Program-made: the position numbers and the translations under genes
The notes under the pieces: model-generated
What the model was told of the DNA's origin: nothing
Database searches by the model: none
What the model saw: the letters and a program-made list of their open reading frames with translations, nothing else
DNA from: Betaproteobacteria bacterium
GTDB lineage: Bacteria > Pseudomonadota > Gammaproteobacteria > Burkholderiales > Rhodocyclaceae
Assembly: GCA_016234745.1 (NCBI GenBank)
Contig: JACRAR010000079.1
Coordinates: forward strand, 1-59,586
DNA length: 59,586 nucleotides
Direction of reading: 5' to 3'
Part shown: piece after piece, positions 8,229 through 16,352 of the stretch
How the letters are laid out: each line of letters begins with the position of its first letter
Numbering within the stretch: the first letter of the stretch is position 1

Positions 8229-9722
8229 TCATTGGCCGATAGCAATCCAGTGATTCAGCAATTTGCGCGCGGCAAGGATCAGCTCACCGGCCGTCAAGCC
8301 AATCGGGCCAGCACCTGTTGCAACGCACGCATCCGCAGCGGCGCCATGCAGATGAGTTGCCGCCAGCAGAGCACGTTCGGAAGGCCAGCTTTGCGCGAGC
8401 AATGCCACGATCATGCCGGAAAGCACGTCGCCGGTGCCGGCCGAAGCCAGCCCGGGATTGCCGGTACTGTTGATGAACCAGCGGCCGTCAGGCAGGGCGA
8501 TGACACTGCCGCAACCTTTTAACAGCGTTGCTGCCCGATAGCGTTCTGCCAGTTTTTGCGCCGAGCCAATCCGATCTGCCTGCACACTGGCGATGTCTGC
8601 TCCGAGTAGCCGTGCCGCCTCTGCAGGATGCGGAGTCAGCAGGCTCGGGTGGCTGCGGCGGGAGAGATTTCTTGCAAGTACCGGATGCTGAGCGATCAGA
8701 TTGAGCGCATCTGCATCCAATAGCAAGGGGAGGGGACTGCGGATGGCATCATGTATCAGCTTCAGGGCAGCCCTGGACTTTCCAAGGCCAGGTCCGATCA
8801 CGAGCGCTGTTGCGAGATCGATAACCTCACCCGATTCGCGCAGCATGAGTTCCGGTTGTGCCGGATCAACTTCTGGACGCTTAGTGATGCCATCATCGGA
8901 TTCAAGCAAGCCGACATAGACGCGTCCGGTGCCAAGATGTAATGCGGCGCGTCCGGCCAGCAAGGCGGCTCCCGTCATGCCGGGCGAACCGCCAAGGATG
9001 CCGACAGAACCGTAGCTGCCTTTGTGCGAATTTCTTCGGCGCGGTCCGAGCTGTTCTGCGAATAATTGCGGTGCGATAAGGCAGCCATCGGACGGACAAA
9101 CCTTCAGGCCGAGATCATGGACACTAATGCTGCCGGAATAATCCGGTCCATCCATTGTCAGCAGTCCTGGCTTGAGTCCGATGAAAGTTGCCGTATGTGT
9201 GGCGCGTACGGCTGTGCCCATGATGTGTCCGGTTTCAGAATCCAATCCGCTCGGGATGTCGAGCGCCAGCACGGGACAGGCGAATGCATTGATGCGATCC
9301 ACCAGCCGGGCATGAGGTCCTGCCAGTGGTCGAGTCAGTCCGATCCCAAACAGGCCGTCAATCACCAGAGCGGGGGCCGCTGCTTGCGTGGGAATATCCT
9401 CGAGACTGGTTCCGCCGTTGCTAATCCAGGACCCATAGGCAGTACGGGCGTCTAATGGCAGTTTTTCGACCGATCCGCAGAATACAACTGTCGGGATGAT
9501 CCCTTTTTGCTTCAATAGGCGCGCTACAACGAACGCATCGCCGCCGTTGTTGCCTGGGCCGGCAACGATCAAAGGAGATTGACCCAGGCCAGAGAGAAGA
9601 TCCGAGGCCAGCACTGCAGCTGCTTGGCCGGCACGCTCCATCAGAGGAGGTTGGGCATCGCGCTGCCTGCTTTCGATATCCCTAAGTGTAGCCAGACGCA
9701 GAATTGCTTGAGGAGAAGTCAT
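8229..9722 (-). CDS. nnr: Bifunctional NAD(P)H-hydrate epimerase / ADP-dependent NAD(P)HX dehydratase
   Basis: About 497 residues. The N-terminal YjeF-N epimerase domain (MERAGQAAAVLAS, GPGNNGGDAFVVARLL, LDIPSGLDSETG) is followed from about residue 225 by the ribokinase-like dehydratase domain (GSYGSVGILGGSPGMTGAALLAGRAA in two parts, and NPGLASAGTGDVLSG with the catalytic Asp). Together they repair hydrated NADH and NADPH. I set the start at ATG 9722 because GGAAG sits six bases upstream; a TTG at 9758 has no such site. Confidence 0.92.
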   Translation of the reverse strand: MTSPQAILRLATLRDIESRQRDAQPPLMERAGQAAAVLASDLLSGLGQSPLIVAGPGNNGGDAFVVARLLKQKGIIPTVVFCGSVEKLPLDARTAYGSWISNGGTSLEDIPTQAAAPALVIDGLFGIGLTRPLAGPHARLVDRINAFACPVLALDIPSGLDSETGHIMGTAVRATHTATFIGLKPGLLTMDGPDYSGSISVHDLGLKVCPSDGCLIAPQLFAEQLGPRRRNSHKGSYGSVGILGGSPGMTGAALLAGRAALHLGTGRVYVGLLESDDGITKRPEVDPAQPELMLRESGEVIDLATALVIGPGLGKSRAALKLIHDAIRSPLPLLLDADALNLIAQHPVLARNLSRRSHPSLLTPHPAEAARLLGADIASVQADRIGSAQKLAERYRAATLLKGCGSVIALPDGRWFINSTGNPGLASAGTGDVLSGMIVALLAQSWPSERALLAATHLHGAAADACVATGAGPIGLTAGELILAARKLLNHWIAIGQ

Positions 9723-9809
9723 CAGATCTTCCGGCTTGCCTGGATTGAAGGTATTCAAATGGAGCAGGGAGTGTTGCGCTAGGCCTGCAGGAACACAGAT
9801 TGAGTCGGC

Positions 9810-10097
9810 TTAATGATCTTCGATATGTGGTATCGACTCTTCGGCCAGATCTCCCGTATCCGGATCTATCCAATCTGCAATCCCAAGTTCTTCTTCGATT
9901 TCCTTGAGATCGTCTTCAGCTTCGAGATCGGCTTCGCTAATGCTGGCGTTCTCCATGTGGGCGACCGCCTTGTCTAGGGATGCGAAGGGGCCAAACTCCT
10001 CTTCCGTTTTTTTGTCCTGATAATAAAAGCCATCGTTGCGCTGGAGAATTCGCGCATCCTCGTAATCAAAAGTGACGATGTGGTTTGATCGAGTCAT
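9810..10097 (-). CDS. Small acidic hypothetical protein
   Basis: A 95-residue soluble protein, MTRSNHIVTFDYEDARILQ, with a strongly acidic second half (SEADLEAEDDLKEIEEELG) and no Cys. The spacing of short beta-like segments and the acidic helix suggest a small compact domain. No catalytic motif or export signal is seen, and I do not recognise the family. It lies upstream of nnr on the same strand and is divergent from the APH/P-loop fusion gene. Confidence 0.6.
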   Translation of the reverse strand: MTRSNHIVTFDYEDARILQRNDGFYYQDKKTEEEFGPFASLDKAVAHMENASISEADLEAEDDLKEIEEELGIADWIDPDTGDLAEESIPHIEDH

Positions 10098-10329
10098 CTT
10101 GTCTTTCTTGTTGCGTTCATTTGGATCCTTGAATAAGCCCGTCTGATCCCTCTAATTCAATAGTATCACTCAAACTTCAGCCGCGAGCCGGTTTCCATGG
10201 CAGGGTCAATGGATGCTTGCATGAAATGAATGGTCGTACTTTGACAATAATCAAACAAGCAGGGGCTCTGGTGAGCGCAGAATCGGATACTGCTTTCTGA
10301 GCTGCTTTGCGGTTATCGAGGCGGATCAA

Positions 10330-11934
10330 ATGGATTCTCCAGCCAGCCTTCGTCAGGCGGAAGTACTGCGCGGGTTGCTGCAAGCGCGTTGTTATCCGCA
10401 TCAGGTAGAACGGGTTGACCGGATCGAGACGCATATCTCGACGGTTCTGCTTGCTGGCGATTATGCATATAAAATCAAGAAGCCGGTGAATCTTGGCTTT
10501 CTCGACTTCACAACGCTCGAAAAACGCCAATACTTCTGCCTGGAAGAAGTGCGACTCAATCGCCGCCTTGCACCAAGCCTCTACTTGGGCGTCGTAGCGA
10601 TTGTCGCTGGCAGGAGCAAGCTGCATATTGCTCCGCTCGGGACTTCTGGCACTGTTGAGTGCGCAGTCAAGATGCGGCGCTTCGAGCAGGCGGCGCTTCT
10701 TGATCACATGCTCGCGACCGGCAAAATGATGCAAGAACATCTGGATGCTTTGGCAGAAGCGGTGGCAAATTTCCACTCCCGGAGTGCGGCTGACTTGACA
10801 GGTGGCTATGGCACTTCAGCGAGTATCGCCGATCCGATGCTGCAGAATTTCCGCCAGATCCGTCCTTTGCTCGATACCGATGTCGAAATTTCAAAACTTG
10901 AGCGTCTTGAGCAGTGGAGCACCCATACTCATGCAACCCTGTCGCCTCTGATGGAGGAGCGCAGAAACAATGGTTTTATCCGTGAGTGCCACGGCGATCT
11001 GCATTTAGGCAACATTATCTGGAGCGACGATGGAATCCAGATTTTTGACTGTATCGAGTTCAATCCAGCCCTGCGCTGGATCGATGTAGCCAGCGAGATT
11101 TCATTCACCATCATGGATCTGTATGCTCGTGGTCGTCCAGATTGGGGCGCCAGATTCATGAATGCGTACCTGGAAAATACTGGAGATTACGCTGCCTTAC
11201 GCCTGCTTCCATTTTACTTGGTCTATCGTGCCCTGGTTCGCGCCAAGGTGGCGCGAATTCGTGCGACCCAAGCCCGTGAAGAGGTATGCACCACGGCTCT
11301 TGCTGACTATGCCGATCATGTGCGCCTGGCTGAGACATTCACAGCCACACGGCACTCGGCGCTGATCATTACGCGCGGGGTTTCTGGGAGCGGCAAGTCT
11401 ACGGTTTCTCAGCGGGTTATCGAGCATTGCGGTGCACTGCGGTTGCGTTCGGATGTCATGCGCAAGCGTCTCCATGGGCTGCAGCCTAACAGCAGTAGTC
11501 ACTCTGCGCTTGCTGCAGATTTGTACGCGGATTCGGTTAGCCGGGCGACCTATGCCGATCTGCTTCGTCAGGCGAGGGTGATATTGGAATCTGGATTTCC
11601 GGTGGTGGTCGATGCAACATTTCTCAAACGAAGTCAGCGCGAACCCTTTGCGCACCTGGCCGCTGGTTTGGGTATCCCTTTCCTGATCCTCGAGTGCAAC
11701 GCTGGCTATGATGACTTGCGCCAAAGGGTGATGCTGCGCAAGGCAGATGGCAAGGATGCATCAGAGGCAGATTTGGCGGTGCTGGATTGGCAGTTGGCCA
11801 ATGACCAAAGGCTTGATGCGGGAGAAATGGAATATGCCGTTGCTATCGACACACAAAGCATGAAGCCGGATGAGGTTGTTCGCCTAATTTCTCCCAGGAT
11901 ATACAATGCCTGTTCGGTAGGGGGTCACGGATAG
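10330..11934 (+). CDS. Aminoglycoside-phosphotransferase-like kinase fused to a P-loop ATPase/kinase domain
   Basis: 534 residues in two parts. The first (about 1-335) has the APH/choline-kinase fold: HGDLHLGNIIW holds the catalytic Asp, and IFDCIEFNPALRWIDVASE is the metal-binding segment. The second (about 345-520) has Walker A GVSGSGKST, LRSDVMRKRL and VVDATFLKRSQRE, typical of the zeta-toxin/AAA_33 kinase group. This architecture is a known conserved bacterial family of uncertain substrate; resistance to aminoglycosides should not be assumed. The gene stands alone. Confidence 0.85.
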   Translation: MDSPASLRQAEVLRGLLQARCYPHQVERVDRIETHISTVLLAGDYAYKIKKPVNLGFLDFTTLEKRQYFCLEEVRLNRRLAPSLYLGVVAIVAGRSKLHIAPLGTSGTVECAVKMRRFEQAALLDHMLATGKMMQEHLDALAEAVANFHSRSAADLTGGYGTSASIADPMLQNFRQIRPLLDTDVEISKLERLEQWSTHTHATLSPLMEERRNNGFIRECHGDLHLGNIIWSDDGIQIFDCIEFNPALRWIDVASEISFTIMDLYARGRPDWGARFMNAYLENTGDYAALRLLPFYLVYRALVRAKVARIRATQAREEVCTTALADYADHVRLAETFTATRHSALIITRGVSGSGKSTVSQRVIEHCGALRLRSDVMRKRLHGLQPNSSSHSALAADLYADSVSRATYADLLRQARVILESGFPVVVDATFLKRSQREPFAHLAAGLGIPFLILECNAGYDDLRQRVMLRKADGKDASEADLAVLDWQLANDQRLDAGEMEYAVAIDTQSMKPDEVVRLISPRIYNACSVGGHG

Positions 11935-12032
11935 CAGCGAAACGAAATTTCCCACGCTACTGCAATAATAAGAGAGCTGAGCAGGGTGCTTTGGATATGG
12001 CAATGGGATAGGCGGAGGTTATGTTGTGGCGT

Positions 12033-12054
12033 AAGTGTGATTTTCTTCACACTT
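12033..12054 (+). promoter_or_regulatory. CRP/Vfr-type operator
   Basis: A perfect 8-bp inverted repeat, AAGTGTGA at 12033-12040 and TCACACTT at 12047-12054, separated by six bases. The core TGTGA-N6-TCACA is the textbook CRP consensus. The centre (12043.5) lies about 43 bases before the expected transcription start of the -10 box at 12075, which is close to a class II activator position. No -35 box is seen, as expected for an activator-dependent promoter. Confidence 0.75.
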
Positions 12055-12074
12055 TCTTTTTACTTGGAGCGTGC

Positions 12075-12080
12075 TATATT
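12075..12080 (+). promoter_or_regulatory. -10 box of the surface-assembly cluster promoter
   Basis: TATATT stands 74 bases ahead of the CsgG-like start and 20 bases after the CRP-type palindrome. The hexamer 17 bases upstream (CTTTCT) does not resemble a -35 box. Confidence 0.5.
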
Positions 12081-12153
12081 GAACCTATAGTAATCATGGT
12101 TTAGTGGCCGCGGCTTGAATCAATACTTGAGGATTTCTTGGAGAGTATCAGCA

Positions 12154-13737
12154 ATGTATTCAACCAAAAGGTTTTGTCTGCCGTTGATTATTTCGTTAGT
12201 GCTGCCTGCCGGTCATGCTATGGGACGGGATATCGGCGCGGAAGCGACAACGGCCGCTGCGCCGAAGACACCTGCCGTCAAGACCATCACAAGTTTTTCA
12301 CAAGCCCTGCGGTGCATGGATGAATTATTCCTTGGCTTTGGCAAACAGGGCATCGTGATTACCTCGGCGGGTATTCCAGACGAGACCGGCAAGGTAAAAA
12401 CGGGAACCAAGGAAATGGTCATTACGGCGATTGCCAAGATGACGGTCAAGAGCAATGCTTTTGAGTTCATCGATTTTCACAGCCAGGGTGACGATCTGGG
12501 CAACATGTTCAACGCGATGGGCGACAGGAACAGAAAAATGCCGGACTACTATGTCCGGGGATCCATAACCCAGATGGATGACAATGCGGTACGCAAGAAC
12601 AAGGGTGCGGGCATTTCTTTGCCTTTCCTCGACTTTGGCTATTCCAAGGACGAATCCTTTGACCTGATCAGCATGGACATGAGCGTCGGCGAAGCAGCGA
12701 CCAGGAAGATCCTGGCTGCAACCAGCACTTCTAACACCATGGTGATTACCAAAGGCGGGAAATCCGGTGAAGGCGGGGGCAAATTGGGTAAATTAGGTCT
12801 CAGCTTCAATGTCGACCTAAGCCGTTCCGAGGGACTGGGGGCGTCGACGCGGACTTTGCTGGAACTCGGCTTGATTGAGACTCTGGGCAAATTTACGCAG
12901 GTTCCATACTGGCGCTGTCTGGATACCGATCTGACCAATCCACTGATCAGAGCCCAGGCACGCGAGAATTACGACATCCTCAAGGACAAGGAACTGACCA
13001 CGTTCATTCAACGCAAGTTGGGCGGCACCATGAACCGTTACAAAGGGCCGATTGACGGTGCGATGAATGAACAATTGAAGACAGCCATTGCCGAGTACCA
13101 GTCGGAAGCGGGACTGATCGCCAACGGGAAGATCGATTTCGATCTGTATGCCAGCTTGCTGGACGATACGCAGAACATGCTGGCTGCTCTGCCGACGACG
13201 CCGGCACCGACTGCCTATATTCCTGGGGCATCTTCTGCGGTATCAATGCCTCCGCAGGTGGCTGCGACTGCGCCGGCGGCGGCCCCTCCTGCCGCAACGC
13301 AATCGACTGCGCAATCTGCGACAGCATTCAGGGTTTCTCTTGAAAGCGATCGTGGAGCCAAACCAAGCTACAAGATCGGTGACTTGCTGAATTTGAACCT
13401 TTCGCTCAATGCGCACGGTACCGCCTATTGTTACTATGAAGACGCCACAAAAAACACAGCGCGCATTTTCCCCAACCAGTTTCATGCGGATTCGTCGATC
13501 AAAGCCGGGGGGAATATGCGTTTGCCGAGCGGAGGATTCAAGATCAGATTTGATCAGGCGGGACGGGAACGCGTGGCATGCATAGGCGCCGACCGGGAAT
13601 TGATTGTGCCTGCCTCCGTCAAAGGTGCACAAGATCTCAGACCGCTCGGACGAGCGCTGGATGATATTGTCACTCAGTTCAAGCAGGCCAATCCGAGCGC
13701 TGTCGCCAGTTATGTCGAAATCACCGTGTCGAAATAG
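12154..13737 (+). CDS. CsgG-like secretion/assembly protein with PG-binding-like and DUF4384 domains
   Basis: 527 residues. A signal peptide (MYSTKRFCLPLIISLVLPAGHA) is followed by a CsgG/HfaB-like domain at about 45-255 (MVITAIAKMTVKSNAFEFID, DYYVRGSITQMDD, ILAATSTSNTMVITKGG, STRTLLELGLIETLGKF). A peptidoglycan-binding-like segment at about 280-335 (FIQRKLGG...IDGAMNEQLKTAIAEYQ) and a Pro/Ala linker lead to a DUF4384 domain at about 392-480 (YKIGDLLNLNLSL, ARIFPNQF). ATG 12154 was chosen over TTG 12115 because GGAGAG lies eight bases upstream. CsgG forms a nonameric outer-membrane export pore for curli, but no lipobox Cys follows this signal peptide, which is unusual. First gene of the cluster, behind a CRP-type site. 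Confidence 0.75.
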   Translation: MYSTKRFCLPLIISLVLPAGHAMGRDIGAEATTAAAPKTPAVKTITSFSQALRCMDELFLGFGKQGIVITSAGIPDETGKVKTGTKEMVITAIAKMTVKSNAFEFIDFHSQGDDLGNMFNAMGDRNRKMPDYYVRGSITQMDDNAVRKNKGAGISLPFLDFGYSKDESFDLISMDMSVGEAATRKILAATSTSNTMVITKGGKSGEGGGKLGKLGLSFNVDLSRSEGLGASTRTLLELGLIETLGKFTQVPYWRCLDTDLTNPLIRAQARENYDILKDKELTTFIQRKLGGTMNRYKGPIDGAMNEQLKTAIAEYQSEAGLIANGKIDFDLYASLLDDTQNMLAALPTTPAPTAYIPGASSAVSMPPQVAATAPAAAPPAATQSTAQSATAFRVSLESDRGAKPSYKIGDLLNLNLSLNAHGTAYCYYEDATKNTARIFPNQFHADSSIKAGGNMRLPSGGFKIRFDQAGRERVACIGADRELIVPASVKGAQDLRPLGRALDDIVTQFKQANPSAVASYVEITVSK

Positions 13738-13743
13738 CCGACT

Positions 13744-14370
13744 ATGATGCCAAGGAACTTGGCTTTCGCAACAATGTCATTGGTGGGTGTGCTTGCCAGT
13801 GCAAGCGCTGTGGCCGAGACTTCCTCTGAGTGGTATGCAGACAGGCTGTTGGCAGGCGAAATCATCATGGTTCCGCAGCAAGGCGCCGGCAAGTCGCCCG
13901 GCAAGGCGTCATCCGCAGCCGAGCAGAGAGACCGGGCCAAGGCCTATCAGAAGGATGATGTTTCGACAGTGCCAACCCTCATCATCGTGCCGGAAGAGGA
14001 AGGCGAAGGAGCACTTGCGCCGCGCGGAGGGTCTTCAGAAGGAAGGGCAAAGGACAATCGGTCCAGAGCCGGGGATTATCAGCATGGCAATGATTCCTCC
14101 TATCGTCCCTTGATCAAGCCGGATGGGAGTATTTCCCTTGATAGCGTGACGACTCAGGATCGGGCGCATGACAATCGGGCGCGCGCCAGTGGATATTCCC
14201 GTGGAGAAAGTCCAACTGGACTCACGGGACGGGTCGGTCCTGATGGCATTCCGTTTGTGGTTTGCAAGGACAGAGATAACATCGCCGGACAGATTGGCGA
14301 TGGTTTGCAATCGGGTAGCGTGATCGTCATTCTGCGCGACGGCAAGCAGGTGAAAGTGCGCTGTCAATAA
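13744..14370 (+). CDS. Exported repeat protein with IxVP/RAxxY modules
   Basis: 208 residues, signal peptide to about residue 24 (LVGVLASASAVAE). The mature part repeats a pattern: a hydrophobic strand ending in VP or KP (EIIMVPQQ, TLIIVPEE, RPLIKPDG), followed some 20 residues later by an Arg-rich motif (QRDRAKAY at 61-68, RAKDNRSRAGDY at 101-112, RAHDNRARASGY at 140-151). A C-terminal domain (167-208) has two Cys (174, 207) that could form a disulfide. I know no family with this pattern. It starts six bases after the CsgG-like gene, so the two are surely co-expressed. Confidence 0.65.
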   Translation: MMPRNLAFATMSLVGVLASASAVAETSSEWYADRLLAGEIIMVPQQGAGKSPGKASSAAEQRDRAKAYQKDDVSTVPTLIIVPEEEGEGALAPRGGSSEGRAKDNRSRAGDYQHGNDSSYRPLIKPDGSISLDSVTTQDRAHDNRARASGYSRGESPTGLTGRVGPDGIPFVVCKDRDNIAGQIGDGLQSGSVIVILRDGKQVKVRCQ

Positions 14371-14457
14371 TGCTCATGGAACGAGTGCTGTCAACCGGAA
14401 CCCCCGCGGTGCGTTTACAGTCCAAAGGCGATTGTTTGGTGAGAACCTTGGAAGCGG

Positions 14458-14778
14458 ATGGATAGAATGCGATCCTGCCTTATATGCTGGATGTTGTCGT
14501 TCTGGTTGCTGATGAATCCGGCGCTGGCGCAAGTTGTCGTTGATGCATCAAAGCACGGCGTGAAGGTTCAAGCGGCGAGCGACGGTTCCGTACAGGTGGA
14601 TTCGGGAAGTATCGCACCTGATGTCCAGATGGAGGGGGTCGCAGTCATCAACGGCGAGGTATTTATTGATGGCGAGCAAGTGCCCAAGGGGAAGACTTCA
14701 TACACTGCCAAAAAGACTGGGAAGTCCTACCGGATTCAGTGGGGGAAAAATGGAAATGTCAGCGTCTCGGAAAAATAG
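14458..14778 (+). CDS. Small exported beta-rich protein
   Basis: 106 residues with a signal peptide ending ALA (residue 24), then alternating beta-type sequence: VVVDASKHGVKVQAASDGSVQVDSG in pieces, GVAVINGEVFIDGEQVP, and a basic tail SYTAKKTGKSYRIQWGKNG. GGAAGCGG precedes the ATG. No Cys in the mature protein. The short strand-turn-strand rhythm would suit a fibre component or a periplasmic chaperone, but the family is not recognised. Nothing else is visible in the 87 bases before it. Confidence 0.6.
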   Translation: MDRMRSCLICWMLSFWLLMNPALAQVVVDASKHGVKVQAASDGSVQVDSGSIAPDVQMEGVAVINGEVFIDGEQVPKGKTSYTAKKTGKSYRIQWGKNGNVSVSEK

Positions 14779-14791
14779 CGGGGATACCGCA

Positions 14792-15142
14792 ATGAGGCTT
14801 GCCGTGATGGCAATTGCGCTGACGTGCGCGCCACTGGCCGAGGCTGAAATCGTTTTTCTGACGACAGGATCAGGGCAATCGCCGAATTATGTCTACAACC
14901 GGCAAGTGATGCCATCCATCGTCATGGTTCCGGTAACCGAGAGGGCGACGACTTCCTCATACCTCATGCAGCGGAGTTTGTCTTGGTCGACCTATCATCG
15001 GAGAGACAAGAATACTGGGCAACCCTTGGTCTATGTTCCCTCAGTGAGCGGGGCAATGAGCGCCACATCACCGCGGCAGGCGAATGTCCGGGAAAACATG
15101 GCGCGGGCAAACGCTTATCGTCTTGAATATTACGGCAAGTGA
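14792..15142 (+). CDS. Exported protein sharing the VP/RAxxY module with the gene two upstream
   Basis: 116 residues, signal peptide MRLAVMAIALTCAPLAEAE. The mature chain shows SIVMVPVTERATTSSY (42-57) and PLVYVPSV...NVRENMARANAY (79-109), i.e. the same hydrophobic-VP segment followed by an RA..Y motif seen three times in the 13744 gene. This suggests the two proteins are paralogues or partners. No Cys in the mature part. Start chosen at ATG 14792 because it opens a clean signal peptide 13 bases after the previous stop. Confidence 0.6.
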   Translation: MRLAVMAIALTCAPLAEAEIVFLTTGSGQSPNYVYNRQVMPSIVMVPVTERATTSSYLMQRSLSWSTYHRRDKNTGQPLVYVPSVSGAMSATSPRQANVRENMARANAYRLEYYGK

Positions 15143-15144
15143 CT

Positions 15145-16047
15145 ATGAATACGACACAAATCTCGCGTATTGTTAAGAATTGCTGTTCCGGCTATTTGTT
15201 TGCTATCGCATTTCTTTACTCATCCATGACTCTGGCAGTCGAGCCAGTCTCCGGTAATTTCAAAGCGATACTCGAGTCCCGCTCCAGTTCTCTCGTCGTT
15301 TGGCAATACGCCGATAACCCGAACATTTATGTTTTTGATTTCCCCAGCCTAACGCAGCAAGGACGGAGCTTTAATCGCATTACGCAACTCAGCGAACAGC
15401 AGATCAGCGAACCATATCCCCGCGTTCTTACGAACGACGAGTTGAACAAGCATGTCGAGGCGTCGCGCCGAACATTGGCCGATTTCGCATTCGGGCACGA
15501 TGTGATGGTCAGCGAATTGATCCAATTCTTTAATTTGGCGGAACGTGACAAAATTACGCTCAATCCTGAGGAGATTGAAGTGCGTGACTTCCTTGTCGCG
15601 CAGGGACTCGTGCGAAATTGGCGGGGCATATTTCAAGCGCTGAAGCCTAACGTCGTGCTGCTATCCATCCCGCAACCCCAGGAAAAGCGTGCCAATGAGC
15701 CGCGCGTCAGCGAAGGTGCGCGTTACGCGATTCTGTTGCATGAAATGTCGCATGGCGAGTTCTATTCCAATCAATACTATGCAACCTATTGTCGGCGTTT
15801 CTGGAACGATTCACTTAATGACGACCAGCGTGATGCATTCAAGAAATTCTTATCCAGCTACAACTACGCAACAACTGCGGATGAGCTATTGATCAACGAA
15901 ATGCAGGCTTATCTGATGTTCACGCCGGATACGGCTTCTTTCAGCGCCAAGAAGCTGGGTGTTTCCGATGCCGAATTGGAAGCCATGCGCGATGCTTTCA
16001 GGAAAGGCAAGCCACCTACCAAACTGCCTCTGCAGAGGATAATGTGA
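15145..16047 (+). CDS. Exported HExxH putative zinc metallopeptidase
   Basis: 300 residues from ATG 15145; a GTG at 15139 overlapping the previous stop is an alternative. A hydrophobic segment (GYLFAIAFLYSSMTLA) acts as signal peptide or anchor. The zinc motif is LLHEMSHGEF (HExxH at about 199-203), and a downstream NEMQAY (Glu about 252) is well placed as third ligand, as in gluzincin-like enzymes. YATYC and EYY-type aromatic segments surround the site. I do not recognise the exact family. By context it may process exported proteins of this cluster, for example removing pro-segments or controlling fibre assembly (inference). Confidence 0.65.
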   Translation: MNTTQISRIVKNCCSGYLFAIAFLYSSMTLAVEPVSGNFKAILESRSSSLVVWQYADNPNIYVFDFPSLTQQGRSFNRITQLSEQQISEPYPRVLTNDELNKHVEASRRTLADFAFGHDVMVSELIQFFNLAERDKITLNPEEIEVRDFLVAQGLVRNWRGIFQALKPNVVLLSIPQPQEKRANEPRVSEGARYAILLHEMSHGEFYSNQYYATYCRRFWNDSLNDDQRDAFKKFLSSYNYATTADELLINEMQAYLMFTPDTASFSAKKLGVSDAELEAMRDAFRKGKPPTKLPLQRIM

Positions 16048-16049
16048 TC

Positions 16050-16352
16050 ATGAAAAATCGTTCGGCACGAATTTTGTTGCTGGCCTTCTGTCTAGCACCG
16101 TTGGTTGTTCAGGCACAGAAGAGCACGCGCATTCAGGGCAATACTGAAATCAATGTGAATACGGAAAACACGACAGCGGTTGCCACAGGAGAAAATAATG
16201 TAGCGAAGAATCGTGTAGGTGTGATCAAGGGAGATAAGAAAGGCGACACAAAGATCAACGTCAATGCTGCCAATGTCACGACTGTGGTCAGCGGACGCAA
16301 CAAGAAGGCCTGTACTAACATAGGGAGTATTGTCAGCGATGAATGCAAATAA
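16050..16352 (+). CDS. Exported curlin-like repeat protein, divergent Cys-containing member
   Basis: 100 residues; signal peptide ending VQA (22). Two imperfect repeats follow: RIQGNTEINVNTENTTAVA with GENNVAKN (27-54), and a worn copy KKGDTKINVNAANVTTVVS with GRNKKACTN (63-90). The pattern matches the two larger paralogues at 17366 and 17723. Two Cys (88, 99) near the C-terminus could form a disulfide cap. It starts just after the protease gene (TGATCATG), and its 3' end overlaps the next gene. A minor or nucleating subunit is possible by analogy with CsgB, but this is inference. Confidence 0.65.
   Translation: MKNRSARILLLAFCLAPLVVQAQKSTRIQGNTEINVNTENTTAVATGENNVAKNRVGVIKGDKKGDTKINVNAANVTTVVSGRNKKACTNIGSIVSDECK

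Noticed and set aside
10330-11934. Aminoglycoside resistance gene
   Set aside because: The APH fold is shared by many kinases; the fusion family has no known link with resistance.
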